Counted from the stretch's first letter, positions 9,025 to 19,099 are shown. The stretch is DNA of 64,000 bases from an uncultured Gemmatimonadota bacterium (GCA_902826615.1 CADEFN010000001.1:1178001-1242000); one strand, 5' to 3'. Notes: generated by a model from the sequence alone, not told the origin. Made by a program: numbers and translations.

Positions 9025-9274
9025 TCACGAGGGACTCGACTGCGCGTCGGCGATGGCCAGGCTCTGGGATTACCTCGATGGTGAGCTCACTCCCGAAAAG
9101 GTGGCCGCGGTAAGGGAACACCTCGCCGAGTGCGCGGACTGCCTCCCGCATGCCAGGTTCGCCGAACGCTTTTTGGGGGAGCTGGGACGCTGCAAAGAGT
9201 GCCAGCCCCCGATGCCTGGCACACTCCGCGACAAGGTGATGTCCACGCTCCGGTCCGAAGGCCTCATGTCCTGA
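9017..9274 (+). CDS. Zinc-binding anti-sigma factor (zf-HC2 type)
   Basis: 85 residues from ATG 9017, overlapping the sigma gene. The signature REHLAECADC gives HxxxCxxC, with further cysteines at LDCAS near the N-terminus and CKEC near the C-terminus. The small soluble layout with extra cysteines is like RsrA-class redox anti-sigma factors. It should hold the 8428 sigma factor inactive until oxidised; the trigger is inferred from the cysteine pattern. Confidence 0.88.
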   Translation: MNSHEGLDCASAMARLWDYLDGELTPEKVAAVREHLAECADCLPHARFAERFLGELGRCKECQPPMPGTLRDKVMSTLRSEGLMS

Positions 9275-9293
9275 AGGGCCAGAATTGCCCTGA

Positions 9294-9322
9294 TTGACGG
9301 CGCGAGCGAGAGGCCTTAGTAT
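9294..9322 (+). promoter_or_regulatory. Promoter of the copper operon
   Basis: TTGACG (9294-9299), a spacer of 17 bases, and TAGTAT (9317-9322). The -10 element overlaps the operator at 9320-9338 and lies 27 bases upstream of the copZ ATG. Confidence 0.65.
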
Positions 9323-9338
9323 ACCCCCCACGGGTATA
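9320..9338 (+). promoter_or_regulatory. CsoR-type operator
   Basis: TATACCC-N5-GGGTATA is a perfect 7+7 inverted repeat whose centre is C-rich. CsoR repressors recognise G/C tracts flanked by TA-rich ends of this kind. It overlaps the -10 element and the operon it precedes contains csoR, so copper-released repression is the likely control. A ribosome-binding GGAGG follows at 9340-9344. Confidence 0.75.
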
Positions 9339-9348
9339 TGGAGGCATC

Positions 9349-9558
9349 ATGAAGGAGATTGCTCTGAAGGTCGAGGGGATGAGCTGTGGGCACTGCGTCC
9401 GCGCGGTGGAGTCGGCCCTCGCTGAGCTCCCTGGTGTGACGGTCGAGTCGGTCCAGATCGGCTCGGCAAAGGTCCTGGTAGAAGACCGCAGAACGGTGAG
9501 TTCGATCGTCGACGCCATCTCGGACGCGGGCTACGCGGCGGAGGAGCTGGTGGGGTGA
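9349..9558 (+). CDS. copZ: Copper chaperone, heavy-metal-associated (HMA) domain
   Basis: 69 residues forming one HMA domain (beta-alpha-beta-beta-alpha-beta) with the metal site MSCGHC, both cysteines binding Cu(I). Length is normal for CopZ. It is the first gene of the copper operon and hands copper to the ATPase whose GTG start overlaps its stop by four bases. ATG 9349 is preceded by a good GGAGG. Confidence 0.93.
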   Translation: MKEIALKVEGMSCGHCVRAVESALAELPGVTVESVQIGSAKVLVEDRRTVSSIVDAISDAGYAAEELVG

Positions 9559-11924
9559 CCGTCGCGGTGAGTCCTACCGGTCGCGCGACACCGGAGCAGG
9601 TGAAGCTGATCGTACCGGTCACCGGGATGACGTGTGCTGCCTGTCAGGTGCGTGTGCAGCGCACCCTGGAGCGCACGCCGGGGGTGAGTGAGGCGAACGT
9701 GAACCTCATGACCAACAGCGCGTCGTTTTCCTTCGACCCTGCGGTGGTGAGCGCGGGCGATCTCGTCGAGCGCATCCGTGACGCGGGGTATGGCGCGGAG
9801 CTCCCGTCGGCCGAGGTAGGTGCTGTTGCGGCGCAAGAAGCACAGGACGCGGCACGCGATTCTGAGTATGCCGAGTTGCGCCGAGGAGCCGTGCTCTCGT
9901 TTGTCGCCGGGGCCGTCGCCATGCTGGTGTCGATGCCGCTCATGGCTGCGCACGCCCACGGCGGCGTGGCCATCGATCCCTTCATGCAGTGGTCGATGCG
10001 TACCATCGATCCCTTTGTGCGAGCGGCGCTTCCCTGGTTGTACCGTGTGGACGCCGGGCTGCTGTCGTGGGGACTGCTGGCGCTGACTCTGGCGACGATG
10101 GCGGGCCCGGGTCGGAGTTTCTATGTGCGGGCGTGGCAGGGTGCCCGGCATGGCGCCACGGACATGAACACCCTCGTTTCGTTAGGCACGGGGGCGGCCT
10201 TCCTGTATTCGCTGGTGGCCACGGTGCAGCCGTCGTTTTTCACCACTCGTGGTGTGGCGCCCGATGTGTACTACGAGGCGGTCATCATCATTATCGCCCT
10301 GGTGCTGGTGGGGCATGCGCTGGAAGCGCGTGCGAAACGCGAGACGTCGTCGGCGATCGCGCGGCTGGTGGATCTGCAGCCTCCCGTGGCTCGTGTCATC
10401 CGCAACGGTGCGGAGCGTGACGTACCGATTGCTGAACTGGTGTCGGGCGATGAGGTGGTGGTGCGGCCTGGCGAGCGAGTGCCGGTGGACGGGATAGTGC
10501 TGCGCGGCGACAGTGCGGTTGATGAGTCGATGCTGACGGGTGAGCCGCTGCCGGTGGCAAAGAGCACAGGCGCCTCGGTCGTTGGCGGCACCGTGAACCG
10601 CACCGGGCACTTTGTCTTTCGGGCGACCACGCTGGGAGACGCGTCGGTGCTGGCCCGGATTGTGGGAATGATGCGCGAGGCACAGGGTTCGCGCGCGCCG
10701 ATTCAGCGCTTGGCAGACCGGGTGAGCGCGGTGTTTGTTCCCACTGTACTCGTGCTTGCAGTGCTCACCTTTGGGATCTGGTACGTTGTGGCCGACACGG
10801 CACCCCTGGTGCGTGCACTGGCCGCGTCCGTTGCGGTGCTGATCATCGCCTGCCCCTGCGCCATGGGGTTGGCCGTCCCGACCGCCGTGATGGTGGCGAC
10901 CGGTCGTGCGGCGCAGTTTGGTGCGCTGGTGAAAGGTGGTGACGCCCTCGAGCGGGCGGCGGCCGTGCGCACGGTGGTGTTTGACAAGACCGGCACTCTT
11001 ACCGAGGGGAGACCCCAGCTGGCCGACCTCGCCGCCCATACGGGGTGGGATGCCGACGCTCTTCTGCGGCTCGCCGCCAGCGCCGAACATGCCTCCGAGC
11101 ACCCGCTGGCTGAAGCGTTCACGGAGGCGGCTGCTGCACGTGGTTTGTCGCTCGGCCAGGTGACCGCCTTTTCAGCCGAGGTGGGCTATGGGGTGCGTGG
11201 TGCGGTGGAGTCACATCTGGTGATCGCAGGCAATGAGGCCTGGATGTCAAAGAATGGGGTGAGTGTCACACCGATGGCGGGCGTCACGGCGGGGTGGTCA
11301 CCGGAGCGGACCATGGTGTTCATCGCCGTCGATGGCGCCCTCGCTGGTGTCGCGGCGATTGCCGATCCGGTGAAGGCGTCGAGCCGTGCGGCTGTGGCGG
11401 AACTGGAGGCACAGGGAATCGAGGTCGTCCTCCTGACGGGCGACGTGCAAGCGACAGCTGACGCCGTGGCGGCACGTGTTGGTATTCGTCGCGTGATTGC
11501 GGGCGTACGCCCCGACGGCAAGGTGGACGCGATCAAGAGCCTTCAGCGCGATGGGCGTGTGGTGGCCATGGTGGGCGACGGCATCAACGATGCTCCGGCC
11601 CTGGCCCAGGCTGACGTGGGGATCGCGTTAGGCACGGGGACCGATATTGCCATCGAGGCCAGCGACATTGCCCTCATGCGGGGTGATCCACGCACGGTGG
11701 CCCAGGTTCTCGCCCTCGCGCGGCAGACGTTGCGGGTGACAAAGCAGAACCTCTTCTGGGCCTTCATCTACAACGTGATCGGGATTCCGGTTGCGGCGGG
11801 TGCTCTGTACCCGGCGTTCCGGCTCCTCCTCAGTCCGATCCTGGCGAGTGCCGCCATGGCATTCAGTTCCGTCAGTGTGGTCTCCAGCTCGTTGCGCCTC
11901 CGCGCCTGGTCTCCCCGCTCATGA
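9555..11924 (+). CDS. copA: Cu(I)-exporting P1B-type ATPase
   Basis: 789 residues from GTG 9555. One N-terminal HMA domain with CAAC at 27-30, eight predicted membrane helices, the actuator motif LTGEPLP, the intramembrane metal site Cys433-Pro-Cys435, the phosphorylation motif DKTGT (Asp477), the HP motif in ASEHPLAEA, and the hinge [10 protein letters not shown]. The CPC motif and the chaperone next to it point to Cu(I) export from the cytoplasm. The stop overlaps csoR (ATGA). Confidence 0.96.
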   Translation: MTVAVSPTGRATPEQVKLIVPVTGMTCAACQVRVQRTLERTPGVSEANVNLMTNSASFSFDPAVVSAGDLVERIRDAGYGAELPSAEVGAVAAQEAQDAARDSEYAELRRGAVLSFVAGAVAMLVSMPLMAAHAHGGVAIDPFMQWSMRTIDPFVRAALPWLYRVDAGLLSWGLLALTLATMAGPGRSFYVRAWQGARHGATDMNTLVSLGTGAAFLYSLVATVQPSFFTTRGVAPDVYYEAVIIIIALVLVGHALEARAKRETSSAIARLVDLQPPVARVIRNGAERDVPIAELVSGDEVVVRPGERVPVDGIVLRGDSAVDESMLTGEPLPVAKSTGASVVGGTVNRTGHFVFRATTLGDASVLARIVGMMREAQGSRAPIQRLADRVSAVFVPTVLVLAVLTFGIWYVVADTAPLVRALAASVAVLIIACPCAMGLAVPTAVMVATGRAAQFGALVKGGDALERAAAVRTVVFDKTGTLTEGRPQLADLAAHTGWDADALLRLAASAEHASEHPLAEAFTEAAAARGLSLGQVTAFSAEVGYGVRGAVESHLVIAGNEAWMSKNGVSVTPMAGVTAGWSPERTMVFIAVDGALAGVAAIADPVKASSRAAVAELEAQGIEVVLLTGDVQATADAVAARVGIRRVIAGVRPDGKVDAIKSLQRDGRVVAMVGDGINDAPALAQADVGIALGTGTDIAIEASDIALMRGDPRTVAQVLALARQTLRVTKQNLFWAFIYNVIGIPVAAGALYPAFRLLLSPILASAAMAFSSVSVVSSSLRLRAWSPRS

Positions 11925-12292
11925 GCTCATCCTCTCTTCCCCTCGGGCACGACCACGGCGCGCACTGCGGCTGCGGTACGGTCGACACGCACAGCGGTGC
12001 CTCACGCCAGGCCGTGGCCGTGGACACCGACATCAAGGAGCGGAACCTCAAGCGGCTGCGGCGCATTGAAGGGCAGGTGCGCGGGTTGCAACGAATGGTT
12101 GAGGAAGAGCGCTACTGCGCCGACATCATGACGCAGCTGTCATCGGTGCAGGAGGCGCTGCGCTCCGTGGGGCGGGAGCTCATGCGGAATCATCTGAAAC
12201 ACTGCGCGACCGCTGCCATTCGTGCCGAGGGTGAGTCGGCCGACGCGATGTATGACGAACTGATCGACTTGATGTACAAGAATGTCCGCTGA
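11921..12292 (+). CDS. csoR: CsoR-family copper-sensing repressor
   Basis: 123 residues. The all-helical DUF156/CsoR core (about 38-123) includes [13 protein letters not shown], Cys in ERYCADI and the H/C pair in HLKHCA, the Cu(I) ligand set of CsoR. Unusually, the first 35 residues form a His/Cys-rich extension ([11 protein letters not shown]) that could hold extra metal. It probably binds the palindrome at 9320-9338. It lies third in the operon it controls, which would give negative feedback. Confidence 0.92.
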   Translation: MSSSSLPLGHDHGAHCGCGTVDTHSGASRQAVAVDTDIKERNLKRLRRIEGQVRGLQRMVEEERYCADIMTQLSSVQEALRSVGRELMRNHLKHCATAAIRAEGESADAMYDELIDLMYKNVR

Positions 12293-12333
12293 GCCCACTA
12301 CCGTCCAATCCCTCGACCCGCGACCTTGAACCG

Positions 12334-12666
12334 ATGATCCGTCGCATGCTCTCGGGTGCCGCTGCGCTGTTGCTCTTCGTTCAGCTGTCGCTGAGCGGGG
12401 TCGTGATGCCGTGTGGTACGCCGGTGAACGCTTCGGCCGCGGGTCATCAGGAAGGGCACGGCGGTCACGCGCCAGCACCGTCACCCGGTGACGATTCGCC
12501 CGCGCCCTCGCATTGCCTGACGGTGGCCCCGTGCAGTGTGGTGATGGTTGGCGTTGCCGACGGTCCCTCGTGGGAAGCGCCGATGGTCAAGGCGCACATC
12601 GCGGCCGACCGTGCCTTGTGGTCGTCGGTGTCGAAGGCGCCCGAACTTCCGCCACCACGCGTCTGA
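12334..12666 (+). CDS. Small secreted His-rich protein in the copper operon
   Basis: 110 residues. An N-terminal signal peptide (about 1-28) is followed by a low-complexity stretch HQEGHGGHAPAPSPGDD and a few cysteines (CLTVAPC). The family is not recognised. It starts 41 bases after csoR. A periplasmic copper-binding role is suggested by histidines and by context only. Confidence 0.6.
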   Translation: MIRRMLSGAAALLLFVQLSLSGVVMPCGTPVNASAAGHQEGHGGHAPAPSPGDDSPAPSHCLTVAPCSVVMVGVADGPSWEAPMVKAHIAADRALWSSVSKAPELPPPRV

Positions 12667-12764
12667 TCCGTTGCACCCGCGCCTGCTGAGCGCGGTTTGA
12701 TCACTGGCCCTCGTTGCCGCCTGGCAACCCTACCTGGCCAGCCAATCTCGACAACGGATCCCTC

Positions 12765-13580
12765 ATGCTTTCTTCGCTTGACACGGCGCGACGCCGGGGC
12801 GGGCGTGTGCTGGCCATCATGGTTGCCGGCCTCGCCCCCGCACTGGTCCACGCCCAGACTGATTACTACAACCTCGATGCCGGACGTCCGCTGCGAGTGG
12901 AAGATGCGCTCGTGGTGGAGCGGCATGCACTCGAATGGCAGATGGCACCCATCCGGCTGAGTGGTGGCCGGGGGCTGCGATCGGCGTTGTCCCTTGAACC
13001 TGAAGTGGCGTGGGGCGCACTCCCGCGCATGCAGGTGGAAGTGGGACTTCCCATGACGCTCACACGAACTCCGGGTTCTCCGCGTGGCATTTCCGGACTC
13101 GACGTGAGTGTGCTCTATGCGATCAACACGGAGAGTGTGTCCTGGCCCGGCCTGGCGCTGTCGGTCGGGACCCTTTTCCCAGTGGGCCCACTCGCTGCGG
13201 ATCGCGCCTACACGGAGATCCGCGGGATCGCCACACGCACCATGACCCATGGGCGACTGCATCTCAATGCAGGGGTAACACCGGCGGCGCGATCGGCGGC
13301 TGCGCCTGAGGAGTTCGCGCGCTGGCGCGTCGGGCTGGCGGCGGACCATGCCTTTGTGGTGCACTCGGCCTTGTTAGGTGCCGAAGTGAACGTGGAGGAG
13401 CCACTGGCTGGTCGAGGTGTGCAATGGTCCACCGGGGCAGGCATGCGGTATCAGGTGGACCCGCGTTCTGCGCTCGATGTTGGTGTTGGGCGCCGCTTCG
13501 GCGACACCGGTGAGTGGTATGTCACCATGGGCAGCGCCTTGTCGTTCGGCCTGCTGCATCGATTTGGAGGTACCCGATGA
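12765..13580 (+). CDS. Outer-membrane beta-barrel-like protein in the copper operon
   Basis: 271 residues from ATG 12765; the in-frame start at 12714 would push the signal peptide far from the N-terminus. The signal peptide ends at VHAQ. The mature part has regular amphipathic strands (VSVLYAINTES, LHLNAGVTPAA, GAGMRYQV) and ends with SFGLLHRFGGTR. It resembles small transporter-like barrels. Its last codons overlap the next ATG (ATGA), so the two are made together. Function is unproven; metal or envelope stress is plausible. Confidence 0.65.
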   Translation: MLSSLDTARRRGGRVLAIMVAGLAPALVHAQTDYYNLDAGRPLRVEDALVVERHALEWQMAPIRLSGGRGLRSALSLEPEVAWGALPRMQVEVGLPMTLTRTPGSPRGISGLDVSVLYAINTESVSWPGLALSVGTLFPVGPLAADRAYTEIRGIATRTMTHGRLHLNAGVTPAARSAAAPEEFARWRVGLAADHAFVVHSALLGAEVNVEEPLAGRGVQWSTGAGMRYQVDPRSALDVGVGRRFGDTGEWYVTMGSALSFGLLHRFGGTR

Positions 13581-14722
13581 AATGTCGACCACGATATACG
13601 CGGGGCTGGCTGCTGGTGGCGGGGCTCCTCGCGGCCGCGCCGGCTGGCGCGCAGTGGACACGGGTGTACGATCAGTTCTACATGCCAGCGAGTCACAACT
13701 GGGTCTTCCGTAACTCGTATCGCTTTGCCGATCGTCTCTTCAACGCATTCGACTACGGACACGCGATCCTCTACGAAAAATTGTGGACTGCGCCCGGCAA
13801 CGTGCGTGAACTCGAGGAGAAGCAGTTCGATTATCTGACGCAGAAGCTGCTGATCAATCCGCCGCGGCTTCCGCTGGAAGAAATGGCGATCGAGCCCAAC
13901 TATGCACGGCTCGCTCCCGAGGCCAAGACGATGTTCGAGTGGGCGCACATTCTGCATCGTCAGGCCTATGACATCCTGGCCGACGAACGTTTGTCACAGG
14001 ATGCAAAGGACCGTGAGATGCGGCGGATCCTGGACTATTACCGCAGTCGCCGCGACCTGACGTTCAGCGAGTATCCCAAGAACATGTCGCTGATGCAGGA
14101 GCAACCCTATTCTCTCGCTTTCCGTCAGCAGTACCCCAAGTTCAACGGGCTGATCTGGGCGTACCACTGGCTGCAGGTCGGGCTGTATGAGCCCCTGGTG
14201 GTCAGGCAGGACGCGGCCGCACGTGAGGAAGGGCTGCGGGCCACCGTGACGCGGTTCCGGCAGCTGATTGCCGGCGGCGCGGCGTCGATGCCGTACGTAA
14301 TGCCGATGACCGCGGCCATCGCGCCGGAGTTCGCAAAACGTTACCCGGAGTTTGCCATCATTTTCGACAATCTCCACTCCATGCACGACGTGATTTCGGA
14401 TATTCTCGCCAATCCTGTGGTGACCCGGGATCAGAAACGCGCGCAGATTCTGCTGGCGGCCTCACGGTATCGCGACGACACCACCGACATCATGACGGTG
14501 GAGGGCTGGTGTCGCATGGCGATCGGGATGGGGATCGAAAACCAGGGCGGTCCTTCGGTGGGCTTCACGAAGGAGTTGCTCAAGCCCACTGTGGAGCGCG
14601 GCGCCGTGATGCGCCACGACAAGGATGGCAAGATGCTCGGCGAACATGCGGGGCACGACATGCATGCCGGACACAACATGCCCGATCCTGCGGCCTGGTG
14701 CGGACAGGTGAAGGTGAGGTAG
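13577..14722 (+). CDS. Secreted protein with Met/His-rich C-terminus, unknown family
   Basis: 381 residues from ATG 13577. The signal peptide ends at AGAQ. The mature part is Tyr- and Trp-rich and mostly helical (NWVFRNSYRFADRLFNAFDYG in parts), with no enzyme motif I know. The C-terminus has GEHAGHDMHAGHNMP, a typical copper-binding composition. It is the last gene of the operon and ends inside a bidirectional hairpin. A periplasmic copper-binding or copper-dependent role is inferred. Confidence 0.65.
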   Translation: MKCRPRYTRGWLLVAGLLAAAPAGAQWTRVYDQFYMPASHNWVFRNSYRFADRLFNAFDYGHAILYEKLWTAPGNVRELEEKQFDYLTQKLLINPPRLPLEEMAIEPNYARLAPEAKTMFEWAHILHRQAYDILADERLSQDAKDREMRRILDYYRSRRDLTFSEYPKNMSLMQEQPYSLAFRQQYPKFNGLIWAYHWLQVGLYEPLVVRQDAAAREEGLRATVTRFRQLIAGGAASMPYVMPMTAAIAPEFAKRYPEFAIIFDNLHSMHDVISDILANPVVTRDQKRAQILLAASRYRDDTTDIMTVEGWCRMAIGMGIENQGGPSVGFTKELLKPTVERGAVMRHDKDGKMLGEHAGHDMHAGHNMPDPAAWCGQVKVR

Positions 14723-14740
14723 GAGGCGCGAGCCTCCTAC
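14719..14740. terminator. Bidirectional terminator hairpin
   Basis: GTAGGAGGC (14719-14727), a GCGA loop, and GCCTCCTAC (14732-14740) pair perfectly. It contains the stop of the plus-strand gene and reaches into the end of the converging minus gene. Confidence 0.6.
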
Positions 14741-15183
14741 TCTCCGTTCAGCACCAGCTTCCAGCGCACTGGAATGGCGGGGTCGAGCGAACTCCCCACG
14801 GAGCAGTACTTGGTGATGGAGAGCTCGATGGCGCGTTCGGCCTGCGACCGGTCGATGCCGTCACCTGTGATTGTGTAGGTGAATAGCGCGCCGATGACCC
14901 GCTTGGGCACGGCATCGGCGCGCGCCCCCTGCACTTCGACATGCAGCGTCGCGGCCGGAGTGCGACGTTTGGCGAGGATGTCGACCACGTCCACCGCGGT
15001 GCAGGCGCCCCAGGCAGAGAGCAGCCCATCCACCGGCGAGGGACCCGTCTTGGTGCTGGCGTCGAGCCGAATCGTTGGGGCGCCGGCCCTGCCCGCGTCG
15101 AATCGGTGTTCACCCTGCCATTCGATGGAGACGGTGTTGACGAGGGCGACGCCGATGCCGGGGATGGTCTCGATTTCGGTCAT
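14737..15183 (-). CDS. OsmC/Ohr-family protein
   Basis: 148 residues. The two redox cysteines of the family are in place: Cys61 in WGACTAVD and Cys127 in ITKYCSVG. Members reduce organic or fatty-acid hydroperoxides; this one is closer to the YhfA/OsmC side than to Ohr by eye, which I cannot prove. Its start overlaps the stop of the upstream sulfurtransferase gene by four bases, so the pair is co-translated. Confidence 0.85.
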   Translation of the reverse strand: MTEIETIPGIGVALVNTVSIEWQGEHRFDAGRAGAPTIRLDASTKTGPSPVDGLLSAWGACTAVDVVDILAKRRTPAATLHVEVQGARADAVPKRVIGALFTYTITGDGIDRSQAERAIELSITKYCSVGSSLDPAIPVRWKLVLNGE

Positions 15184-16055
15184 GGTTCACTGCCTTTGGT
15201 GATGGGCGCACGAACGGCGTTGCCCCACTCCGTCCAGGAGCCGTCGTAGTTGCGGACTTTCTGATAGCCTAACAAGTACGTGAGCACAAACCAGGTATGC
15301 GAAGAGCGCTCGCCAATGCGGCAATAGGTCACGACATCATCCGATGACCTGAGCCCCTGCTCGGCCTCATAAATGGCGCGGAGTTCGGTGGCGTTCTTGA
15401 ACGAGCCGTCAGCGTTGGCAGCACGCGCCCATGGCACTGAGCGTGCTCCGGGAATGTGACCGCCGCGCAGCGTGCCTTCCTGGGGATAGTCGGCCATGTG
15501 GGTCCGCTCGCCGGTGTATTCCTGCGGCGAACGCACGTCGACCATGGGGAGCCGAGCCTGCTGGTGCGCCAGCACCTGGTCGCGAAATGCCCGAATGCCG
15601 GCGTCGTCGCGTTCGCGGGCGACGTACGACGATTCAGGGAACCGAGGCACATCGGTCACCATCGGACGCCCTTCACTTTCCCACTTGGTGCGGCCGCCAT
15701 CGAGCATCCGCGCGTTGGTAAAGCCGAAGAGCCGAAACACCCAGAAGGCATACGTCGCCCACCAGTTGTTCTTGTCGCCGTAGAAGATGACGGGGGTTGT
15801 CTCGTCGATCCCGCGCACACGGAGGAGGCGCTGGAACCCCTCGCGCGTGATGTAGTCGCGCTGCACGGCGTCGTTGAGGTCGGCGTGCCAGTCGACCTTC
15901 TGGGCGCCGGGAATGTGCCCCATGTCGTACAGCAGCACATCCTCGTCGCTCTCGAGAATACGCAAGTTGGGATCGCTGAGGTGCTCGGCCAGCCACTCAG
16001 TGCTGACCAGCACCTCGGGGTGAACGTAGCCCTTGGCTGCAATATCGCCGGACAT
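15180..16055 (-). CDS. Two-domain sulfurtransferase (rhodanese)
   Basis: 291 residues with an inactive N-terminal rhodanese domain ([11 protein letters not shown], no catalytic Cys) and an active C-terminal one ([23 protein letters not shown], and the active-site loop [11 protein letters not shown]). The CRIGERS loop fits thiosulfate sulfurtransferases. It moves sulfur from thiosulfate to cyanide or thiols. It is followed directly by the OsmC gene, suggesting a joint role in sulfur or peroxide stress. Confidence 0.9.
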   Translation of the reverse strand: MSGDIAAKGYVHPEVLVSTEWLAEHLSDPNLRILESDEDVLLYDMGHIPGAQKVDWHADLNDAVQRDYITREGFQRLLRVRGIDETTPVIFYGDKNNWWATYAFWVFRLFGFTNARMLDGGRTKWESEGRPMVTDVPRFPESSYVARERDDAGIRAFRDQVLAHQQARLPMVDVRSPQEYTGERTHMADYPQEGTLRGGHIPGARSVPWARAANADGSFKNATELRAIYEAEQGLRSSDDVVTYCRIGERSSHTWFVLTYLLGYQKVRNYDGSWTEWGNAVRAPITKGSEP

Positions 16056-16103
16056 CGTGTTGACTCGCTGCTGAAGGATCAGCCGGGAAGATACATCCGC
16101 GCG

Positions 16104-17747
16104 TCAGCGTCGTGCGCGTACGTAGAGCACCCGTGACGCACGCCCGGTGCTGAGCCGTAACGAATCGAAGGGTGCGGCGCCAAGCATCGTGACCACAACT
16201 GGACCGGCGACATAACGATTGGTGCCAAGTGGGAGAAGTCGGGTTGGTGGGACCCCGGCGCGCCTGAGGGTGAGCTGGCCGCTCTCGACAATCAGGGTGA
16301 GGCGACCATCGTTCTCCGGACTCACGAAGTCGCCCATGGTGGAGGCAATCACCCCCGGGGAAGGGCGCGTGCTGTCCGCAACCACGAGGGCCTCGCGGCC
16401 ACCGCCGGGTAGCATCATCTCCCAACCCGACGGAGCATCAGCCGATCGTCGCAAGGTGATGCGTTGTGCAGTGATTTCGAAACCGGGTCCGGACCTGCGG
16501 ACCGATGTTGGGGCAAAGGGTCCGCTGGCGACCAGGGAGTCTCCTTGCCGGACAATGCGGAACCAGCGTTCCAGCCACGCCGAGACAAAGACACCAAGCG
16601 GAGGGGCGGTGTCGCCACTGGGAGCCGACGGTGTCGCGGCGACGTCGCGGGCCGGGAGGAGCACCTCGGAGACACGGCGTGCCATGCCCGTCGCGTCTGC
16701 GCCGGCGCTATTACACAGCACCGCGACCGACAGCGGTACATCGGGAAAACGCAGCAGCTCCGCTCGATAGCCACCGAACGCCCCGCCATGCGACAGCGTG
16801 CGGTGGCCCCGGTACATCCCATGCGAGTTGCCGAGTGCGTAGGGTATGGTGTCGCCCGTGGTCAGCACGCCTCGCTGCGTGGCCGTCTTCCAGTCCGCTG
16901 CGTCGCCTGCCTTTGGTGTGTAGGCGTTGCCGTCCCAGCGGATCAGGTCCTCGACGGTGGAATACAACCCGCCGTCGCCCACCACGTCGAAGTTGGGCAT
17001 GGAATGCCGGAGCGCATTGCCCGGGATCACCTCATAGGCGAGGGCGCGCCCGGGAATGAGCATGCGATGATCGTCACGAAAGATCGAACGGGTCATGCCT
17101 AACGGTTCGAAGATGCGCTCCTGGGCGTACTGGCGGAGCGATTGTCCGCGGGCCCGGCTCGCAATGATGCTGAGCAGCACATACCCCGTGTTGCTGTAGA
17201 GATGCTGAGCGCCGACGGGGAAGTTGAGATCGCGCTGGCGCGCCACGAGGCGCAGGAATTCGTCTTCGGTGAAGGTGCCGTCGAATGGCCACCCGCGAGC
17301 GCCGAGGAGCTCGAAGTAGTCTCGCAGCCCGCTGGTGTGATGCAGCAGGTGCCGAATGGTGATGACCCGTCCGAAATCCGCGAGCTCGGGCACCCACTTC
17401 CGCACATCGTCGTCGAGGGAAATCCGCCCGTCCCGCGCCAGCAAGACGATGGCAAAGGCCGCGAACTGTTTGGAAGTCGAGGCGATGTAGAAGGGTGTCG
17501 AAGGCGTGATCGGGAGCCCATGCTCGATGTCCGCCAACCCGTACCCTTTGGTGTACTGTGCGACCCCGGCGCGTCCCACACCAACAGCGCACCCGGGCCC
17601 CTCGTTGCCCGCGAATGGCGCAAAGACGGCGTCAATCTGCGCGCGCTGAGCATCGGCGAGCTGCGCCTGGGCTCGACTCGAAGTGGCGGCGCTGCCAGCG
17701 AGAATACCAAGGAGGGCGAATCTGGCGCTTTGCTTCAATGGGGTCAC
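16104..17747 (-). CDS. Serine hydrolase of the class C beta-lactamase/PBP-like family
   Basis: 547 residues. N-terminal signal peptide (about 1-28). The three active-site motifs are present: SxxK at Ser90-Lys93 (ASTSKQF), YSN in HLYSNTGYVLL, and HGG in TLSHGGAFGG. A C-terminal beta-rich domain of about 150 residues follows, common in esterase or peptidase members (ClbP/EstB-like). Likely periplasmic; a resistance role is not implied by these motifs. Confidence 0.88.
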   Translation of the reverse strand: MTPLKQSARFALLGILAGSAATSSRAQAQLADAQRAQIDAVFAPFAGNEGPGCAVGVGRAGVAQYTKGYGLADIEHGLPITPSTPFYIASTSKQFAAFAIVLLARDGRISLDDDVRKWVPELADFGRVITIRHLLHHTSGLRDYFELLGARGWPFDGTFTEDEFLRLVARQRDLNFPVGAQHLYSNTGYVLLSIIASRARGQSLRQYAQERIFEPLGMTRSIFRDDHRMLIPGRALAYEVIPGNALRHSMPNFDVVGDGGLYSTVEDLIRWDGNAYTPKAGDAADWKTATQRGVLTTGDTIPYALGNSHGMYRGHRTLSHGGAFGGYRAELLRFPDVPLSVAVLCNSAGADATGMARRVSEVLLPARDVAATPSAPSGDTAPPLGVFVSAWLERWFRIVRQGDSLVASGPFAPTSVRRSGPGFEITAQRITLRRSADAPSGWEMMLPGGGREALVVADSTRPSPGVIASTMGDFVSPENDGRLTLIVESGQLTLRRAGVPPTRLLPLGTNRYVAGPVVVTMLGAAPFDSLRLSTGRASRVLYVRARR

Positions 17748-17880
17748 CCCGAGGTGCTGTGAAGGAGTTGCCTGACAACGCGCAAAGTGTGCGGCGCTGC
17801 GCAGCCGGGTGCAACGTGCTGCCAGGCCGCCCGCGCGAAAGTACGGAACGCGCTCCCGTGCAGCGCGTTAGATACGTGTG

Positions 17881-18240
17881 ATGTCAGACCGCCCCAGCAT
17901 CTCCCCGCCCGCGACCTCGGCCAGCGCACCATTCATGGAGCCATATGCGCGCCATGTGCTGGTGTGTACGGGGGGCTTCTGCTCACCCAATCGGCAGGGA
18001 CGGATGTTGTATTCCCTGCTGGCATCGTTGCTACAGCGTGAAGGGCTTTTGTTCGGCCCGAGCCGGGTGAAACGCGGCGAAACGCCCTGTCTGGGGGTCT
18101 GCGCGGGGGGACCAATTGTGGTGGTGTACCCGGAAGGCGTTTGGTACGCTGGGGTAACGCCAACCCTCCTTGAGCGCATCGTGGTGGAGCATCTCAAGGA
18201 GGGCAGGGTGGTGGAGGAAGCCGTCTTCTACCGGCGTTAG
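17881..18240 (+). CDS. Thioredoxin-like [2Fe-2S] ferredoxin
   Basis: 119 residues from ATG 17881 (a GTG lies just before it). Cysteines in VCTGGFCSPN and in TPCLGVCAGGP give the C-x4-C ... C-x3-C pattern of thioredoxin-like [2Fe-2S] ferredoxins, followed by VVVYPEGVWYAGVTP. Such proteins carry single electrons or act in cobalamin/NADH-linked systems. Its stop overlaps the stop of htpX on the other strand by four bases. Confidence 0.83.
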   Translation: MSDRPSISPPATSASAPFMEPYARHVLVCTGGFCSPNRQGRMLYSLLASLLQREGLLFGPSRVKRGETPCLGVCAGGPIVVVYPEGVWYAGVTPTLLERIVVEHLKEGRVVEEAVFYRR

Positions 18241-19061
18241 CCAAGCAGGCGGCGCACACGATCATCGGTGCTGGGGTGCGTCGAAAAAAGCGACGCAACT
18301 CCACCACGATAGGCGGCGAGCGGGTTCACCTGGGCCAGCGGAGCCACGGCCGGTGAGACCTGCATCGGAATCCGCTTCGAGTAGGCGTCGAGCTTGCGCA
18401 GGGCATTGGCAAGCCCGTCAGCTCGCCCGGCGATTTCGGCACCGACGGCGTCGGCCTTGAACTCACGCTGCCGGCTGATGGCAAACTGGATCAGCATGGC
18501 CGCAATCGGGGCGAGAAGTGCCATGGCAATGCCGCCCAGCGGGCTTCCGCCATCCTCGTCGCTGCGTCCTCCAAAGAACATGGCGAAGTTCGCCAGGTTG
18601 CTGATCGCGCCGGCCATGGTGGCCGTCATCGTCTGCAGGAGCATGTCCCGGTTCTTGATATGAGCGAGCTCGTGGGCAATGACGCCCTCGAGTTCCTCCC
18701 GATTGACCAGGCGCATGAGCCCCTCGGTGACGCAGACGACCGAGTTCTCCGGGTTACGCCCCGTGGCAAAGGCGTTTGGCTGCTCGTGCGGCGCAACGGC
18801 GACCGTGGGCATGGGGAGCCCGGCCCGCTGCCGGAGTCGATCCACCATCTCGTAGAGTTCGGGCGCCTGTTGCGGCGTGACGACCTGGGCACGGTACGCC
18901 TTGAGCACCATGGTGCTCGATCCCCAATACATGAAGATGTTCATGGCCGCAGCCAGGCCGAGGGCCAGGAGCGCCCCGCTCTGGCCGCCGACCGCCTGAC
19001 CCACGCCAATGAAGACGGCCGTGAGGCCCGCCATCAGGACGAAGACTTTGACGTTGTTCAT
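18237..19061 (-). CDS. htpX: Membrane zinc metalloprotease HtpX
   Basis: 274 residues from ATG at 19059-19061. Two N-terminal membrane helices (about 5-50), then the zinc motif HELAH (in VIAHELAHIKNRD), a second pair of hydrophobic segments, and the third ligand in REFKADAVGAE. It degrades misfolded inner-membrane proteins. A strong hairpin lies 39 bases upstream of its start (19100-19146) in the likely 5' leader. Confidence 0.94.
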   Translation of the reverse strand: MNNVKVFVLMAGLTAVFIGVGQAVGGQSGALLALGLAAAMNIFMYWGSSTMVLKAYRAQVVTPQQAPELYEMVDRLRQRAGLPMPTVAVAPHEQPNAFATGRNPENSVVCVTEGLMRLVNREELEGVIAHELAHIKNRDMLLQTMTATMAGAISNLANFAMFFGGRSDEDGGSPLGGIAMALLAPIAAMLIQFAISRQREFKADAVGAEIAGRADGLANALRKLDAYSKRIPMQVSPAVAPLAQVNPLAAYRGGVASLFSTHPSTDDRVRRLLG

Positions 19062-19099
19062 TGCTACTCCCTGGGGTGGTCCCAATCTGAAAACGCGAC

